Counted from the stretch's first letter, positions 42,913 through 51,850 are shown. The stretch is DNA of 64,000 nucleotides from Halomarina ordinaria (GCF_030553305.1 NZ_JARRAH010000001.1:1612001-1676000); one strand, 5' to 3'. The notes: generated from the sequence alone by a model not told the origin. Numbers and translations are program-made.

Positions 42913-44256
42913 ATGAGCGACCAGGCGGACCAGGCCGCGGCCGGCACGGCCGAGGGCCAGGGTCCAGTCGAAATCGACGAGGAACTCGCCCGTCACCTCC
43001 AGAACAAGCGCGAGGAACTCTTCGAGAAGTTCGAGATACGCGACGCGTTCCCGCAGGCCGTCATGGAGGAGGCCGAGCGCCGCACCGAGGGCGTCGTCGA
43101 GGAGATACAGGACGAGGTCGAGGAGCGGCGCGACCTGCGCGACCTGACGGCGTGGACGACCGACCCCATCGACGCCCAGGACTTCGACGACGCGCTCTCC
43201 ATCGAGCGCGAGGACGACGTCTATCGCCTCTGGGTCCACATCGCCGACGTCACCCACTACGTCCACCCCGGCAGCGAGATGTGGGCGGAGGCCGTCGAGC
43301 GTGGCAACACCGTCTACCTCCCCGCCTACACCGTCCACATGCTCCCGCCGGCGCTCTCGGAGACGGTGTGCTCGCTCGTCCCCGAGGAGGACCGCCTCGC
43401 GCACACCGTCGAGATGGTCCTCGACGCCGAGACGCTCTCCTACGAGACCATCGACATCTACAAGTCCGTCATCCGGAGCGACGAGCGCCTCACCTACACG
43501 CAGGCGGAGAACCGCCTCGACGACCCCGACGCCCCGCTCCACGAGGAGTGTTCGCTCGTCTTCGAACTCGCCGACCGGATGCACGAACAGCGCAAGGAGG
43601 ACGGCTCGCTCGTCCTCAACCCCTCGCGGGACCGCGCACACACCATCATCGAGGAGTGCATGCTGAAGGCGAACAAGGCGGTCACGCACGTCCTGATGTT
43701 CCAGCGCGGCGTCGAGGCGATGTACCGCGTCCACCCCCAGCCGACCCCCCAGGAGTGGGACCGCGCGCTGAAGGAGATACAGGAACTCGACGGCGTCTCC
43801 ATCCCGAGCGACTCGTGGGACGACCCCCGGAAGGCGGTCAACGCCACGCTGGAACAGGCGCCCGGCCGCCAACTGCGCAAGATACAGCGCGCCGTGATGC
43901 GCGTCATGCCGCGGGCGAAGTACATGAACGACCCCTTCGGCGGCCACCACGCGCTCAACTTCGAGATATACGGCCACTTCACCAGCCCAATCCGGCGGCT
44001 CTCGGACCTCATCAACCACTGGATCGTCCACGAGGAGGACGTCCCCGAGGACCTCGTCGCGCTCTGTGACCGCGCCAGCGACAAGCAGAAAGACGCCGAG
44101 CGCTGCGAACGCGAGTACAAGCAGTTCCTCTCGGAGGTGGGCCTCGACGCCTACGCGGTGAACAACCGCGGGCTTCGCGTCGTCGAGGACGAGGAGGAGG
44201 AAGGGGACGGAACCGACGACGCTGACGTGGAGTCGGCCGCCGGCGAGGTGGAGTGA
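42913..44256 (+). CDS. rnr: RNase R-type exoribonuclease (RNB domain only)
   Basis: This 447-residue protein is essentially one RNB catalytic domain. The active site DPIDAQDFDDAL gives the metal ligands Asp84, Asp90, Asp92 and Asp93. HIADVTHYVHPGSEMWAEAVERGNTVYLP and HFTSPIRRLSDLINHW follow. It lacks the cold-shock and S1 domains of bacterial RNase R (800 residues). Haloarchaea have this compact form, degrading RNA 3'-5'. The acidic tail (DDADVESAAGEVE) is disordered. The upstream zinc protein may be co-transcribed. Confidence 0.92.
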   Translation: MSDQADQAAAGTAEGQGPVEIDEELARHLQNKREELFEKFEIRDAFPQAVMEEAERRTEGVVEEIQDEVEERRDLRDLTAWTTDPIDAQDFDDALSIEREDDVYRLWVHIADVTHYVHPGSEMWAEAVERGNTVYLPAYTVHMLPPALSETVCSLVPEEDRLAHTVEMVLDAETLSYETIDIYKSVIRSDERLTYTQAENRLDDPDAPLHEECSLVFELADRMHEQRKEDGSLVLNPSRDRAHTIIEECMLKANKAVTHVLMFQRGVEAMYRVHPQPTPQEWDRALKEIQELDGVSIPSDSWDDPRKAVNATLEQAPGRQLRKIQRAVMRVMPRAKYMNDPFGGHHALNFEIYGHFTSPIRRLSDLINHWIVHEEDVPEDLVALCDRASDKQKDAERCEREYKQFLSEVGLDAYAVNNRGLRVVEDEEEEGDGTDDADVESAAGEVE

Positions 44257-44313
44257 GCCGAAGACGGGACGACCCGCGCCCGTCTCGCGTCCGGAACGTC
44301 GACGAGCGACGGC

Positions 44314-44757
44314 TCACTCGCCGGTCGATGGACCCGCGCCGAGTTGCCGGAACAGGCCGAGCGAGTCGTACTCGACCCACGTCTCCGCCACCCTCCCGTC
44401 CTCGACGCGGTGGACGGCGATGGCCGTCAGCTCGACGGGTCGACCGGTCGGTTCGAGGCCGGCGAACTCGCCGGTGTGCGTCGCGCGCGCCGTGTAGCGG
44501 AGACAGACCCGGTCACCGCGGCCGAACAGGTCGTCGATGACTATCGTCTCGTCGGGAAAGCCCCTGTGGAAGGTCCGGAGTGCCTCCTCGAACCGCTCGG
44601 GGCCGCGCGCCTCGCCGGGGACCTGCGGGTCGTGTCTGACGTAGTCGTCCGCGAAGAACTCGGGGATGCGGTCGTAGTGCTGTTCGGTGACGATTTCCTC
44701 GACGAACCGGCGGACGAGGACCTCGTTGCGTCGCTCTCGCGATTGTCGTGTCGCCAT
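44314..44757 (-). CDS. SnoaL-like ester cyclase family protein
   Basis: This 147-residue protein has the NTF2-like cone of the SnoaL family. NEVLVRRFVEEIVTEQHYDRIPEFFADDYVRHDP is followed by GPERFEEALRTFHRGFPDETIVIDDLFGRGDRVCLRYTARATHTGEFAGLEPTGRPVELTAIAVHRVEDGRVAETW, a continuous match. Members hydrolyse or cyclise esters or act as small binding proteins. The substrate is unknown. It starts at the ATG at 44757; residues further upstream add only three amino acids. Confidence 0.82.
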   Translation of the reverse strand: MATRQSRERRNEVLVRRFVEEIVTEQHYDRIPEFFADDYVRHDPQVPGEARGPERFEEALRTFHRGFPDETIVIDDLFGRGDRVCLRYTARATHTGEFAGLEPTGRPVELTAIAVHRVEDGRVAETWVEYDSLGLFRQLGAGPSTGE

Positions 44758-44847
44758 GTCACCCACCGAAGCGACGGTAGGCGATGTGTGAGAATACCAG
44801 TTGCGTCGCCCCGTAACCGGACCAGTCGCCGTCGTCGTCAGTCGTCG

Positions 44848-45843
44848 TCAGTCGTCGCGGTAGCGGTGCGAGAGGAGACTCATCACGTCGGTGCCCTTCG
44901 AGAGGACGTGCTGTCCGGCGCGCATCGAGAACGCGACCGGGTCGCTCGCGAACCGCGAGAGGTACTCGTTGCCCTTGGTCTGGACCCGTGCGACCGTCCC
45001 CGGCGAGACCAGCTGGTTCGCCTCGTAACAGAACACCGGTTTGCCGGTCCGCTCGGCGATCTCGGTCGCCTGCCCGGGCGAACTCTCGACGAAGAGGGTG
45101 GCGCCCGTTCGCTCGTACACCTCCGCTTTGAACGCCGCGTGGTCCTCGCGCTCCTCGCGGGCCGCCTTGCTCGGCAGGTCCATCATGACGAGTTCGTCGT
45201 ACTCGACGCCGTGTTCGTCCAGCCAGCGCTCGGTGTCCTCGCGGTAGCGTTCGAGGCGACAGGTGACGAGCCACCCGACCCGTTCGGTCGGGACGATTTC
45301 GGGGTCGACGGTGCGGATGAATTCGCGGTAGTTCTTCCCGTCGTCGTTCTCCTCGGGTGTCGGGTCCCGGCAGAGCACGCCGTCGATGTCGACACAGGAG
45401 TTCTTCAGCATCGGGTGGTGGAGCAGGTTCCACTCGAAGAAGCGGGGCTTGCTCACGACCTCCGACCAGTAGTCGACGTGGCGGTGGCCGTGCGTCGAGA
45501 CGTAGAGCGCGGCGTAGCTGACCTCGAAGGGGAAATCGTGTTCGTCGAGACGGGATTTCGTCTCCTGCATCTGGCGACCCGTATCGACGGAGTCGTCGAC
45601 GACGAGGACGTGGTCGACGTGCTCGAACTCGCGATGACCGTCGTAGCGATAACCGGAGCGCATGATGCGACCGTCGCAGAGGCCGTCGACGTCCGTCATC
45701 GGCTGGTTGCGGTAGAGACAGAGGAGGTTCGCCGCGAGCAGACCGCTCCGCGGAATCCCCACGATGAGGTCGATACTGTCCGGGAGCTCCGTCGCCAGCT
45801 CGCGGGCAGCGGCGTTCAGATCAGAGAGACTTCGGTAATTCAT
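44848..45843 (-). CDS. phosphoribosyltransferase-HAD fusion protein
   Basis: This 331-residue protein joins two enzymes. Residues 1-140 form a type I phosphoribosyltransferase with IPRSG (30-34) and the PRPP loop VLVVDDSVDTGRQ (79-91). Residues 145-325 form a HAD-like domain starting VDIDGVLCRDPT (Asp152, Asp154) with LVTCRLERYREDTERWL and LFVESSPGQA downstream. The first may make or use a base-PRPP product that the second dephosphorylates. Neither substrate is known. The gene is bordered by an AT-rich promoter region and a SnoaL-like gene. Confidence 0.82.
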   Translation of the reverse strand: MNYRSLSDLNAAARELATELPDSIDLIVGIPRSGLLAANLLCLYRNQPMTDVDGLCDGRIMRSGYRYDGHREFEHVDHVLVVDDSVDTGRQMQETKSRLDEHDFPFEVSYAALYVSTHGHRHVDYWSEVVSKPRFFEWNLLHHPMLKNSCVDIDGVLCRDPTPEENDDGKNYREFIRTVDPEIVPTERVGWLVTCRLERYREDTERWLDEHGVEYDELVMMDLPSKAAREEREDHAAFKAEVYERTGATLFVESSPGQATEIAERTGKPVFCYEANQLVSPGTVARVQTKGNEYLSRFASDPVAFSMRAGQHVLSKGTDVMSLLSHRYRDD

Positions 45844-46194
45844 TATCGCATCAGTGTCATGATAACGGGAACGGCGTGAGTGTATAGGACTACTCTGATG
45901 CGAGTATTAATTCTTTTCCAATTTCCCCAACCCACAGTATGAACCTACCGACAACATATCCGACGGTCGTACGTTTTTTACAACTATTATCACCTAATTT
46001 CCAGACTCGGCGTGTAATCGAGGCGTTCTCGACGGACTCTCGGGTGGGTGTGCGAATCGTCGACGAGCGTCGATAGTGTCGGAATACCGCCAATTCAGTC
46101 GGTGTGCGGACCGTGAATCCAGCCGGGGAGTGCGTGCTCCGACGCGGTCGTACGTTCCAATCGCACATCTCGGGGCGACACGAGGGGGGACATC
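45844..46194. other. 351-nt AT-rich divergent spacer
   Basis: No convincing gene is visible between the PRTase-HAD fusion and the HTH regulator. The middle (45895-46020) is far more AT-rich than the rest of the window, with T/A runs at 45969-45976 and 45900-45925. A possible minus-strand TATA element (GTCCTATACAC) lies at 45877-45888, about 39 nt upstream of the fusion gene. The longest reading frames here lack a GC-rich third position and a recognisable domain. Confidence 0.55.
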
Positions 46195-46863
46195 ATGAGA
46201 ATAATCGTCACGTCGTCCATACAGCAGCCGACACTGCTCTCGGCCCTTCGAGAAGTGCCGTCGGCGCGCATCATCTTCGAACAGCTGGACACGGTGGATT
46301 ACGGGAATCGGGTGGGGACCTTCTGGGTCGAAGCGGACGACTACGACGTCTTCGAGGCCGCGATGGCCGACGACCCGACAGTGACGGCCGTCGAGTGCCT
46401 CGCGACGTTCAACGACCGGCGTCTCTACCGGGCAGAGCAGATGGGCGACGGACGGGAGCGAAGCGTCTACCCGACCATCGTCGAGGTGGGTGGCGTCATC
46501 CAGCGGATGGTCGGAACCAGCGAGGGGTGGGAGTTCCAGGTGGCGTTCCCGAGTCAGGAGGCCGCGTCGCGCTTCCACGAGGTGTGTGCCGACTACGACC
46601 TCGGGTTCACGCTCCTGCAGAAGTACGAACAGACCGAACTCGACGAGCCGTCGACCGACTTCGGCCTCACCGAGAAGCAGCGCCGAACGCTCGTTCGAGC
46701 CGTCGCAGAGGGGTACTACAAGGTGCCGCGGGACGTCGACCTCGACGCGCTCGCCGACGAGTTGGAGATATCACATCAGGCGGCGTCCGAACGCCTCCGA
46801 CGCGCCATCGACATCCTCGTCCACAACACCATCTACACCCCGGACGACGAGGGAGCCGAGTGA
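46195..46863 (+). CDS. Bat-type HTH transcriptional regulator
   Basis: This 222-residue protein ends with a Bat-type (HTH_10) helix-turn-helix: FGLTEKQRRTLVRAVAEGYYKVPRDVDLDALADELEISHQAASERLRRAIDILVHN, about residues 158-213. The N-terminal 150 residues form an alpha/beta domain with RIIFEQLDTVDYGNRVGTFWVEADDY that is common in haloarchaeal bacterio-opsin-activator relatives. Ligand and regulon are unknown. It lies on the opposite strand from the PRTase-HAD fusion, with an AT-rich spacer between them. Confidence 0.88.
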   Translation: MRIIVTSSIQQPTLLSALREVPSARIIFEQLDTVDYGNRVGTFWVEADDYDVFEAAMADDPTVTAVECLATFNDRRLYRAEQMGDGRERSVYPTIVEVGGVIQRMVGTSEGWEFQVAFPSQEAASRFHEVCADYDLGFTLLQKYEQTELDEPSTDFGLTEKQRRTLVRAVAEGYYKVPRDVDLDALADELEISHQAASERLRRAIDILVHNTIYTPDDEGAE

Positions 46864-46877
46864 GGCGTGCCGCGAGT

Positions 46878-47174
46878 CTACCGCGTATCGCGGTTTCCGA
46901 GTCGAAACCCGATTTCCGACTGCCGGACGCTCAGCCCTCCAGCGACGAGTGCGACACCGAGACAGACGACGACGGGGACGTGAAACAGCGTGGGTTCGGG
47001 CACATACCCGCTGGCCATCCCGAGTTCGACGACACCTGCGGCCCACACGGCCGCGAAGGCGACTGCGAAGTAGTCCGGTTCGTGCGTCCACACGTAGTGG
47101 AAGATAAACGCGCCTACAGAGACGACGCTGAGCGCGGCATTCGCGCCAATCCAGAGGAGGGCGGCGTCGACCAT
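46878..47174 (-). CDS. three-helix membrane protein, unknown
   Basis: This 98-residue protein has three predicted helices (about residues 5-28, 35-52 and 60-82) with TFHYVWTHEPDYF-type short loops and a charged C-terminus. I do not recognise a family. The start is set at the ATG at 47174 because upstream in-frame codons are of mixed composition. It converges with the Bat-type regulator and lies between it and a gene of atypical composition. Confidence 0.6.
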   Translation of the reverse strand: MVDAALLWIGANAALSVVSVGAFIFHYVWTHEPDYFAVAFAAVWAAGVVELGMASGYVPEPTLFHVPVVVCLGVALVAGGLSVRQSEIGFRLGNRDTR

Positions 47175-47303
47175 CGTGGTGGCCGTCCTACACGTCGTGC
47201 GAATATAGCTGTTCAGAGGAAACGCGGGCCCCACGTTCTGCGTTTACTTCACGAGCAAGATGGACCGTACGACAGCCGCGACTGAACGAACCTGTACCGT
47301 CAC

Positions 47304-47312
47304 AGTATTTAC
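47304..47312 (+). promoter_or_regulatory. TATA-like box for the atypical gene at 47337
   Basis: AGTATTTAC is centred about 29 nt before the ATG at 47337, so the gene should be transcribed without a leader. Confidence 0.5.
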
Positions 47313-47336
47313 CTTCAACCAGTCGAGACGTGAGGT

Positions 47337-47804
47337 ATGTCGATAGAGGCGTCGGTCTTCGGGGCGCTGACAGGGGCTGTCGCCGGCGGACTTATTTCGT
47401 ATTTCGTTTCATCGAAGGTGGCGAAGAAGCAGGCGAAGACGCAGTACAATTATCAAATACAACGAACGCGCCACGACTGGTATACACAGGCGAATACGCT
47501 CGCGGAGTTAACGGAGCATGACTGGTACGATGTCATGAATCAGAGCGAGGTCGACCAAGAAACTCAGCCTGCAGACCGATTCATACCCCGAATAGAAGAA
47601 CTCCGAAACCACGCCGCCCGCGGGAAATCGCTTGACGTCAATGGGGACGTCGTGGACGGATTGGAGCAGTTAGCCGCTGACCTGAGTGCGGCACTTACCG
47701 TCATGGGTTCTGGGGATGACCTATGGATGATAGAACACGAGATGCATCCAGTTATCGACCAAGTGAGGGAGAAAGCGACACAGCGAGCTACTGAACTGGA
47801 GTAG
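47337..47804 (+). CDS. single-helix membrane protein with soluble tail, unknown; atypical codon use
   Basis: This 155-residue protein has one N-terminal helix (FGALTGAVAGGLISYFVSSKVAKKQAK, about 8-34). A long soluble domain follows, rich in Trp, Tyr, Gln and His (QIQRTRHDWYTQANTLAELTEHDWYDVMNQS). Its codon use includes many T- and A-ending codons (TAT, AAT, GGA, TTA), in contrast with neighbours. That suggests recent acquisition. I do not recognise a family. Confidence 0.6.
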   Translation: MSIEASVFGALTGAVAGGLISYFVSSKVAKKQAKTQYNYQIQRTRHDWYTQANTLAELTEHDWYDVMNQSEVDQETQPADRFIPRIEELRNHAARGKSLDVNGDVVDGLEQLAADLSAALTVMGSGDDLWMIEHEMHPVIDQVREKATQRATELE

Positions 47805-48112
47805 CGAGCCGCCACCTGATGTGTCGAGATAGTGTTAAATTTGATATATTACGGTCAGAGGACCCGCAGCGTATTTTTCTATAGTAGCCGCGCCAATCGA
47901 TTACCGAACGCAAACACTCCGAGTGGACTCGCCGGGAGAAGCGATCTGCCACTGATCTACGAGCCCGTACACACGAATTGCCACCGATTCGTACTTGTAG
48001 CTTCTGTTTTGGCGAGCCGAGTGCGAGGAGCTGTCATCCCGTCCGCGTTCGCCGTCGAAGGAGCGACGGACACCGTCGCTCGCCGACGCGAGAGAAACGG
48101 GAAGAGTCGGCG
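47805..48112. other. 308-nt gene-free spacer before rps10
   Basis: I see no gene or tRNA here. The first 90 bases are AT-rich (for example TTGATATATTA near 47840-47850) and the remainder is of normal composition. A tRNA-Ser gene is a common neighbour of rps10 in haloarchaea, but I could not find one on either strand. Short reading frames on the plus strand have no family pattern. Confidence 0.5.
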
Positions 48113-48421
48113 TCAGTCCTCGAGGACGATCTCGATGCTGACGTCGTTCGGCACCTGAATGCGCATCAGCTGGCGCAGCGCCCGTTCATCGGCGTCGATG
48201 TCGATGAGACGCTTGTGGACGCGCATCTCCCAGTGCTCCCACGTCGCGGTACCCTCACCGTCGGGCGACTTGCGCGTGGGCACCTCGAGCGTCTTCGTGG
48301 GCAGCGGGACTGGCCCCGACAGGTTGACGCCGGTCTTGTTCGCGATCTCGCGGACGTCGCCACAGATGTTGTCGAGGTCCGACGGGCTGGTTCCCGCGAG
48401 CCGGACGCGTGCCTGCTGCAT
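48113..48421 (-). CDS. rps10: 30S ribosomal protein uS10
   Basis: This 102-residue protein is archaeal uS10. It has [76 protein letters not shown], the conserved ribosomal loop and the expected length. It follows the EF-1alpha gene on the same strand, with the ATG at 48421 exactly abutting the tuf stop. Coupled expression of the two is likely, as in other archaea. Confidence 0.97.
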   Translation of the reverse strand: MQQARVRLAGTSPSDLDNICGDVREIANKTGVNLSGPVPLPTKTLEVPTRKSPDGEGTATWEHWEMRVHKRLIDIDADERALRQLMRIQVPNDVSIEIVLED

Positions 48422-49687
48422 TTATCGCTCGTTGACGCTGAGGACCTTGCCGGCCGCGATGGTCTGGCCCATGTCGCGCACGGCGAAGCTCCCGAGCTCG
48501 GGGATCTCCGAGGACGGCTCGATGCTGAGGGGCTTCTGCGGACGGACCGTGACGACCGCGGCGTCGCCGGCCTGGATGAAGTCCGGGTTCTCCTCGGCGA
48601 CCTCGCCGCTGGCCGGGTCGAGTTTCTTGTCGATGGACTCGATGGTACACGCGACCTGCGCCGTGTGGGCGTGGAAGACCGGCGTGTAGCCCGCGGTGAT
48701 GACCGACGGGTGCTGCATCACGACGACCTGGGCCTGGAACGTCTCGGCGACGCTCGGCGGGTCCTCGGCGGGACCACAGACGTCACCGCGGCGGATGTCG
48801 TCCTTGCCGATACCGCGGACGTTGAACCCGACGTTGTCGCCGGGGCCGGCCTGCGGGACCTCCTCGTGGTGCATCTCGACGGTCTTGACCTCGCCGCTCA
48901 CGTCCGAGGGCTGGAACGAGACGTTCATGCCCGTCTCGAGGATGCCCGTCTCGACGCGGCCGACGGGGACGGTACCGATGCCCGAGATGGTGTAGACGTC
49001 CTGGATGGGCAGGCGCAGCGGCGCGTCCGTGGGTTCCTGGGGCTCCGGGAGGTTGTTGAGGGCCTCGAGGAGCGTCGGGCCGTCGTACCACGGCGTGTTG
49101 TCGCTGGCTTCGGAGACGTTGTCGCCCTCGAAGGCGGACGTCGGGACGAAGCTCGCGTTGTCCGTGTCGAAGCGGACCTGCTTGAGCAGTTGCTTCACGT
49201 CGTCGACGACGGAGCGGTACTCGTCCTCGCTGTAGTCGACGAGGTCCATCTTGTTGACGGCGACGATGAGTTCGCCGATGCCGAGCGTCCGCGCCAGGAA
49301 GACGTGCTCCTGGGTCTGGGGCGCGACACCGTCGTCGGCGGCGACGACGAGGACGGCGTTGTCGGCCTGGCTCGCCCCCGTGATCATGTTCTTCACGAAG
49401 TCACGGTGGCCCGGACAGTCGACGATGGTGAAGTAGTACTCGTCGGTGTCGAACTCCTGGTGGGCGATGTCGATGGTGACCCCGCGCTCGCGCTCCTCGG
49501 CGAGGTTGTCCATCACGTAGGCGAACTCGAAGCCGCCCTTGCCCTTCTCTTCTGCTTCCTCTCGGTACTGCTCGATGACGTGCTCGGGGACGCTCCCGGT
49601 CTCGAAGAGGAGGCGCCCGACCATCGTACTCTTCCCGTGGTCGACGTGGCCGATTACGGCCAAATTCTGGTGCGGTTTGTCGCTCAT
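48422..49687 (-). CDS. tuf: translation elongation factor EF-1alpha
   Basis: This 421-residue GTPase delivers aminoacyl-tRNA to the ribosome. The G1 loop is [11 protein letters not shown]3 is DCPGHRDF and G4 is NKMD. The domain [11 protein letters not shown] and domain III regions match aEF-1alpha. The start codon is at 49687, and an upstream TATA element is visible. The length is normal. It is the promoter-proximal gene of the tuf-rps10 pair. Confidence 0.97.
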   Translation of the reverse strand: MSDKPHQNLAVIGHVDHGKSTMVGRLLFETGSVPEHVIEQYREEAEEKGKGGFEFAYVMDNLAEERERGVTIDIAHQEFDTDEYYFTIVDCPGHRDFVKNMITGASQADNAVLVVAADDGVAPQTQEHVFLARTLGIGELIVAVNKMDLVDYSEDEYRSVVDDVKQLLKQVRFDTDNASFVPTSAFEGDNVSEASDNTPWYDGPTLLEALNNLPEPQEPTDAPLRLPIQDVYTISGIGTVPVGRVETGILETGMNVSFQPSDVSGEVKTVEMHHEEVPQAGPGDNVGFNVRGIGKDDIRRGDVCGPAEDPPSVAETFQAQVVVMQHPSVITAGYTPVFHAHTAQVACTIESIDKKLDPASGEVAEENPDFIQAGDAAVVTVRPQKPLSIEPSSEIPELGSFAVRDMGQTIAAGKVLSVNER

Positions 49688-49735
49688 TGATAGCTCACGC
49701 GCAAAGGCGCTGTGGGGAAAGCTTTCGACTGAATC

Positions 49736-49744
49736 GGATAAAAC
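49736..49744 (-). promoter_or_regulatory. TATA-like box for tuf
   Basis: The minus strand reads GTTTTATCC, about 50 nt upstream of the tuf start, so the transcript should carry a short leader of around 25 nt. A second AT-rich element (TATAGC near 49757-49763, minus strand) lies further upstream. Confidence 0.5.
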
Positions 49745-49883
49745 GATTTCGAAAAGCTATACCGACCACCCCGCCGCCGTATAGCGGTTTGGCACGCGCT
49801 ACCACGATTCGTCGTCTGGCGGGCGACTCGCCGGGCGCGCGAGGGTAGCGTAGGACACGCCTGGCGGGCGACCCCGCCAGGAC

Positions 49884-50831
49884 TCACTCCAGCGGCGGGA
49901 GTCGCCCCACGTCCGAGAACACGGCCGTCGCCGTCTCGGGGCCGCCCGCGCCGCGCCCGCTGACGTTCAGTCGGCCGGCGTGGTTCGTCTCCAGCTGGAC
50001 GATGTTGCGCGTCCCGGAGACGGCGAGCGTCCCGTGTTCGGGGATGAGGCGCGGGCCGACGCGCACCCTGTCGCCGACGACCTCGCCGATGAGGCGGATG
50101 GTGCGGCCGTCCTCGGCGGCGAGTTCGAGCGCTTCACCCGGGACGTCGGTGATGCCCGTCACGTCCGCGTCGTCGAGGGTGTACCCGCCGTCGCCGAGGA
50201 CGTTCGCGAGGATGACGCACTTCAGCGCGGCGTCGGTCCCCTCCACGTCGAAGGAGGGGTCGGCCTCCGCGACGCCGAGGTCCTGTGCCTCCGCGAGGAC
50301 GTGTTCGTAGTCCAGGCCTTCGGCGGCCATCCTGGTGAGTATGAAGTTCGCCGTCCCGTTGAGCACGCCCCGTGCCGCCGTCACCTGGCCGGGACCGGCG
50401 TCGGCGATGGTCGACAGCACCGGGATGGCCCCGCCGACCGTCGCCTCGAAGCGCACGCTCCCCGCGCTCTCGCGTTCGGCGGCGCGCACGTCGTCGTAGC
50501 GCTCGGCCACCGGTCCCTTGTTGGCGAGGACGACGTGACGGTCGCGTTCCAGCGCGCTCACGACGTGTCCGAAGCCCGGTTCCGCCGACCCGAGCGTCGT
50601 CGGCGTCGCCTCCACGAGCACGTCGTAGTCGGCCTCCAGGGCCGCCTCGGGGTCGTGTTCGCCGACGCGACCGGTGTCGTCCTTCGTCGCCAGCGCCGCC
50701 TCGACGTCGACGCCCTCCCCCACCGCCGCCGAGGAGGAGTCCGCGAGCGCGACGACGTCGTGGCCGTACTCGCCGGCCAGGTCGGCGACGGCGCGGCCGA
50801 CCGCGCCCGCACCGACGACGGCGAGCCTCAT
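49884..50831 (-). CDS. hom: homoserine dehydrogenase
   Basis: This 315-residue enzyme reduces aspartate semialdehyde to homoserine for Met/Thr synthesis. The N-terminal Rossmann loop is VVGAGAVGRAVADLA. NKGPVAERYDDVRAAER contains the catalytic Lys region, and EATVGGAIPVLSTI and RGVLNGTANFILTRM follow. There is no C-terminal ACT domain; a separate ACT protein is encoded upstream, overlapping it by 4 nt (ATGA). That arrangement is typical of haloarchaea. Confidence 0.94.
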   Translation of the reverse strand: MRLAVVGAGAVGRAVADLAGEYGHDVVALADSSSAAVGEGVDVEAALATKDDTGRVGEHDPEAALEADYDVLVEATPTTLGSAEPGFGHVVSALERDRHVVLANKGPVAERYDDVRAAERESAGSVRFEATVGGAIPVLSTIADAGPGQVTAARGVLNGTANFILTRMAAEGLDYEHVLAEAQDLGVAEADPSFDVEGTDAALKCVILANVLGDGGYTLDDADVTGITDVPGEALELAAEDGRTIRLIGEVVGDRVRVGPRLIPEHGTLAVSGTRNIVQLETNHAGRLNVSGRGAGGPETATAVFSDVGRLPPLE

Positions 50832-51355
50832 TGCGCACCTCCGGGGGTGAGCGGCTCGATGACCGTCAACCCCTTCTCCGCGGCCAACTCGCGCACCGTC
50901 AGGAGGACGCTGTCGGCCTCGCCGGTCTCGGTCGCCAGCCTGAGGCGGGCGCTCGACCGGTCACCGGTCCCGTTGGCCGCCGTGAGGGTGACGTCGGCGA
51001 CGGAGGCGTTCGTACACTTCTCCATCCGCGAGAGGGTGTCCGAGAGGTCCGTCTCGACGAGGTCGCCGACGAGCAGGACCGTGAGTTCCTCGCCGTAGCG
51101 TTCCGCGCCCGCCTGGATGACGTTCACGCCGGCGTCGCGGAGCGACGCTACTATCCGCTCGAAGCGCTCGGGGGTCGCCTCCAGGTCGACCTCGACCGGG
51201 ATGTGCCCCCGGGGGGTGAGGTTGCCGCGCTCGTGGAATATCGAGAGCAGGTTGCCGCCGCCGTCCGCTATCGGAGCCAGGGCGTTCAGCAGTTCGCCCG
51301 GCTCGTCGACGAGTTCGAGGCGCACCGTGTACGACCGAACCACGTCGTCGCTCAT
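50828..51355 (-). CDS. ACT-domain amino-acid-binding protein
   Basis: This 175-residue protein has an ACT domain at residues 9-80 (VRLELVDEPGELLNALAPIADGGGNLLSIFHERG). A second, weaker ACT-like half (about 95-165) ends in AAEKGLTVIEPL. Coupled with homoserine dehydrogenase, it probably gives amino-acid feedback control to the enzyme, which lacks a regulatory domain. The start is the ATG at 51355; the in-frame residues upstream are not conserved. It overlaps the hom start by 4 nt. Confidence 0.88.
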   Translation of the reverse strand: MSDDVVRSYTVRLELVDEPGELLNALAPIADGGGNLLSIFHERGNLTPRGHIPVEVDLEATPERFERIVASLRDAGVNVIQAGAERYGEELTVLLVGDLVETDLSDTLSRMEKCTNASVADVTLTAANGTGDRSSARLRLATETGEADSVLLTVRELAAEKGLTVIEPLTPGGAQ

Positions 51356-51454
51356 CGCTTCCACCGCCGCAGGGGGTCCGCGCGGCTCATTGGCGTCTGC
51401 AAGCGACGGAAGGTTAAGAAGCCTCACGCTTCCGCGAAGCGTTGCCGGTGTCCG

Positions 51455-51850
51455 TCAGTGGAGGTCGATGTCGGCGGAGGAGTCGGCGCGCTCGAAGGCG
51501 ACTTCGAGGATGCCGTTCTTGAACGTGGCCGTCGCGGAGTGCTCGTCGACGCGCACCGGGAGCCGGAGGCGCTCCTCGTACTCGCGGTAGTCGGTGGCCG
51601 CGGCGACGGTGAGCGTCCGCCCGTCGCACTTGATGTCGATGGCGTCCTTCTCGACGCCCGGGAGGTCGGCGATCACGTAGACGTGCTCGTCGTCCTGCTG
51701 GGTGGTGATGTGGACGTCGTCGCCGAAGCCGGAGTCGTTGCCCTGGACGCGCATGCCCACGTCGTCGCCCATCACGTCGTTCATCATCCGACTGAGTTCA
51801 CGAAAGATGTCGTCGAAGGGGTCCCTGTCGTCCCTGTCACGAGGTCCCAT
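51455..51850 (-). CDS. Hsp20/alpha-crystallin small heat-shock protein
   Basis: This 131-residue chaperone has an acidic N-terminal arm (GPRDRDDRDPFDDIFRELSRMMND). The alpha-crystallin domain follows (about residues 47-125), with VYVIADLPGVEKDAIDIKCDGRTLTV and ATFKNGILEVAF. The C-terminal I-x-I tail motif is reduced (ADIDLH). It would bind unfolded proteins under heat or salt stress. The start is the ATG at 51850; residues upstream are not conserved. It lies on the minus strand between gap and the ACT gene. Confidence 0.92.
   Translation of the reverse strand: MGPRDRDDRDPFDDIFRELSRMMNDVMGDDVGMRVQGNDSGFGDDVHITTQQDDEHVYVIADLPGVEKDAIDIKCDGRTLTVAAATDYREYEERLRLPVRVDEHSATATFKNGILEVAFERADSSADIDLH

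Noticed and set aside
48113-48421. Search for tRNA-Ser next to rps10
   Set aside because: A tRNA-Ser is a common neighbour in haloarchaea, but no cloverleaf, CCA-stem pairing or T-loop motif was seen in 47805-48112.
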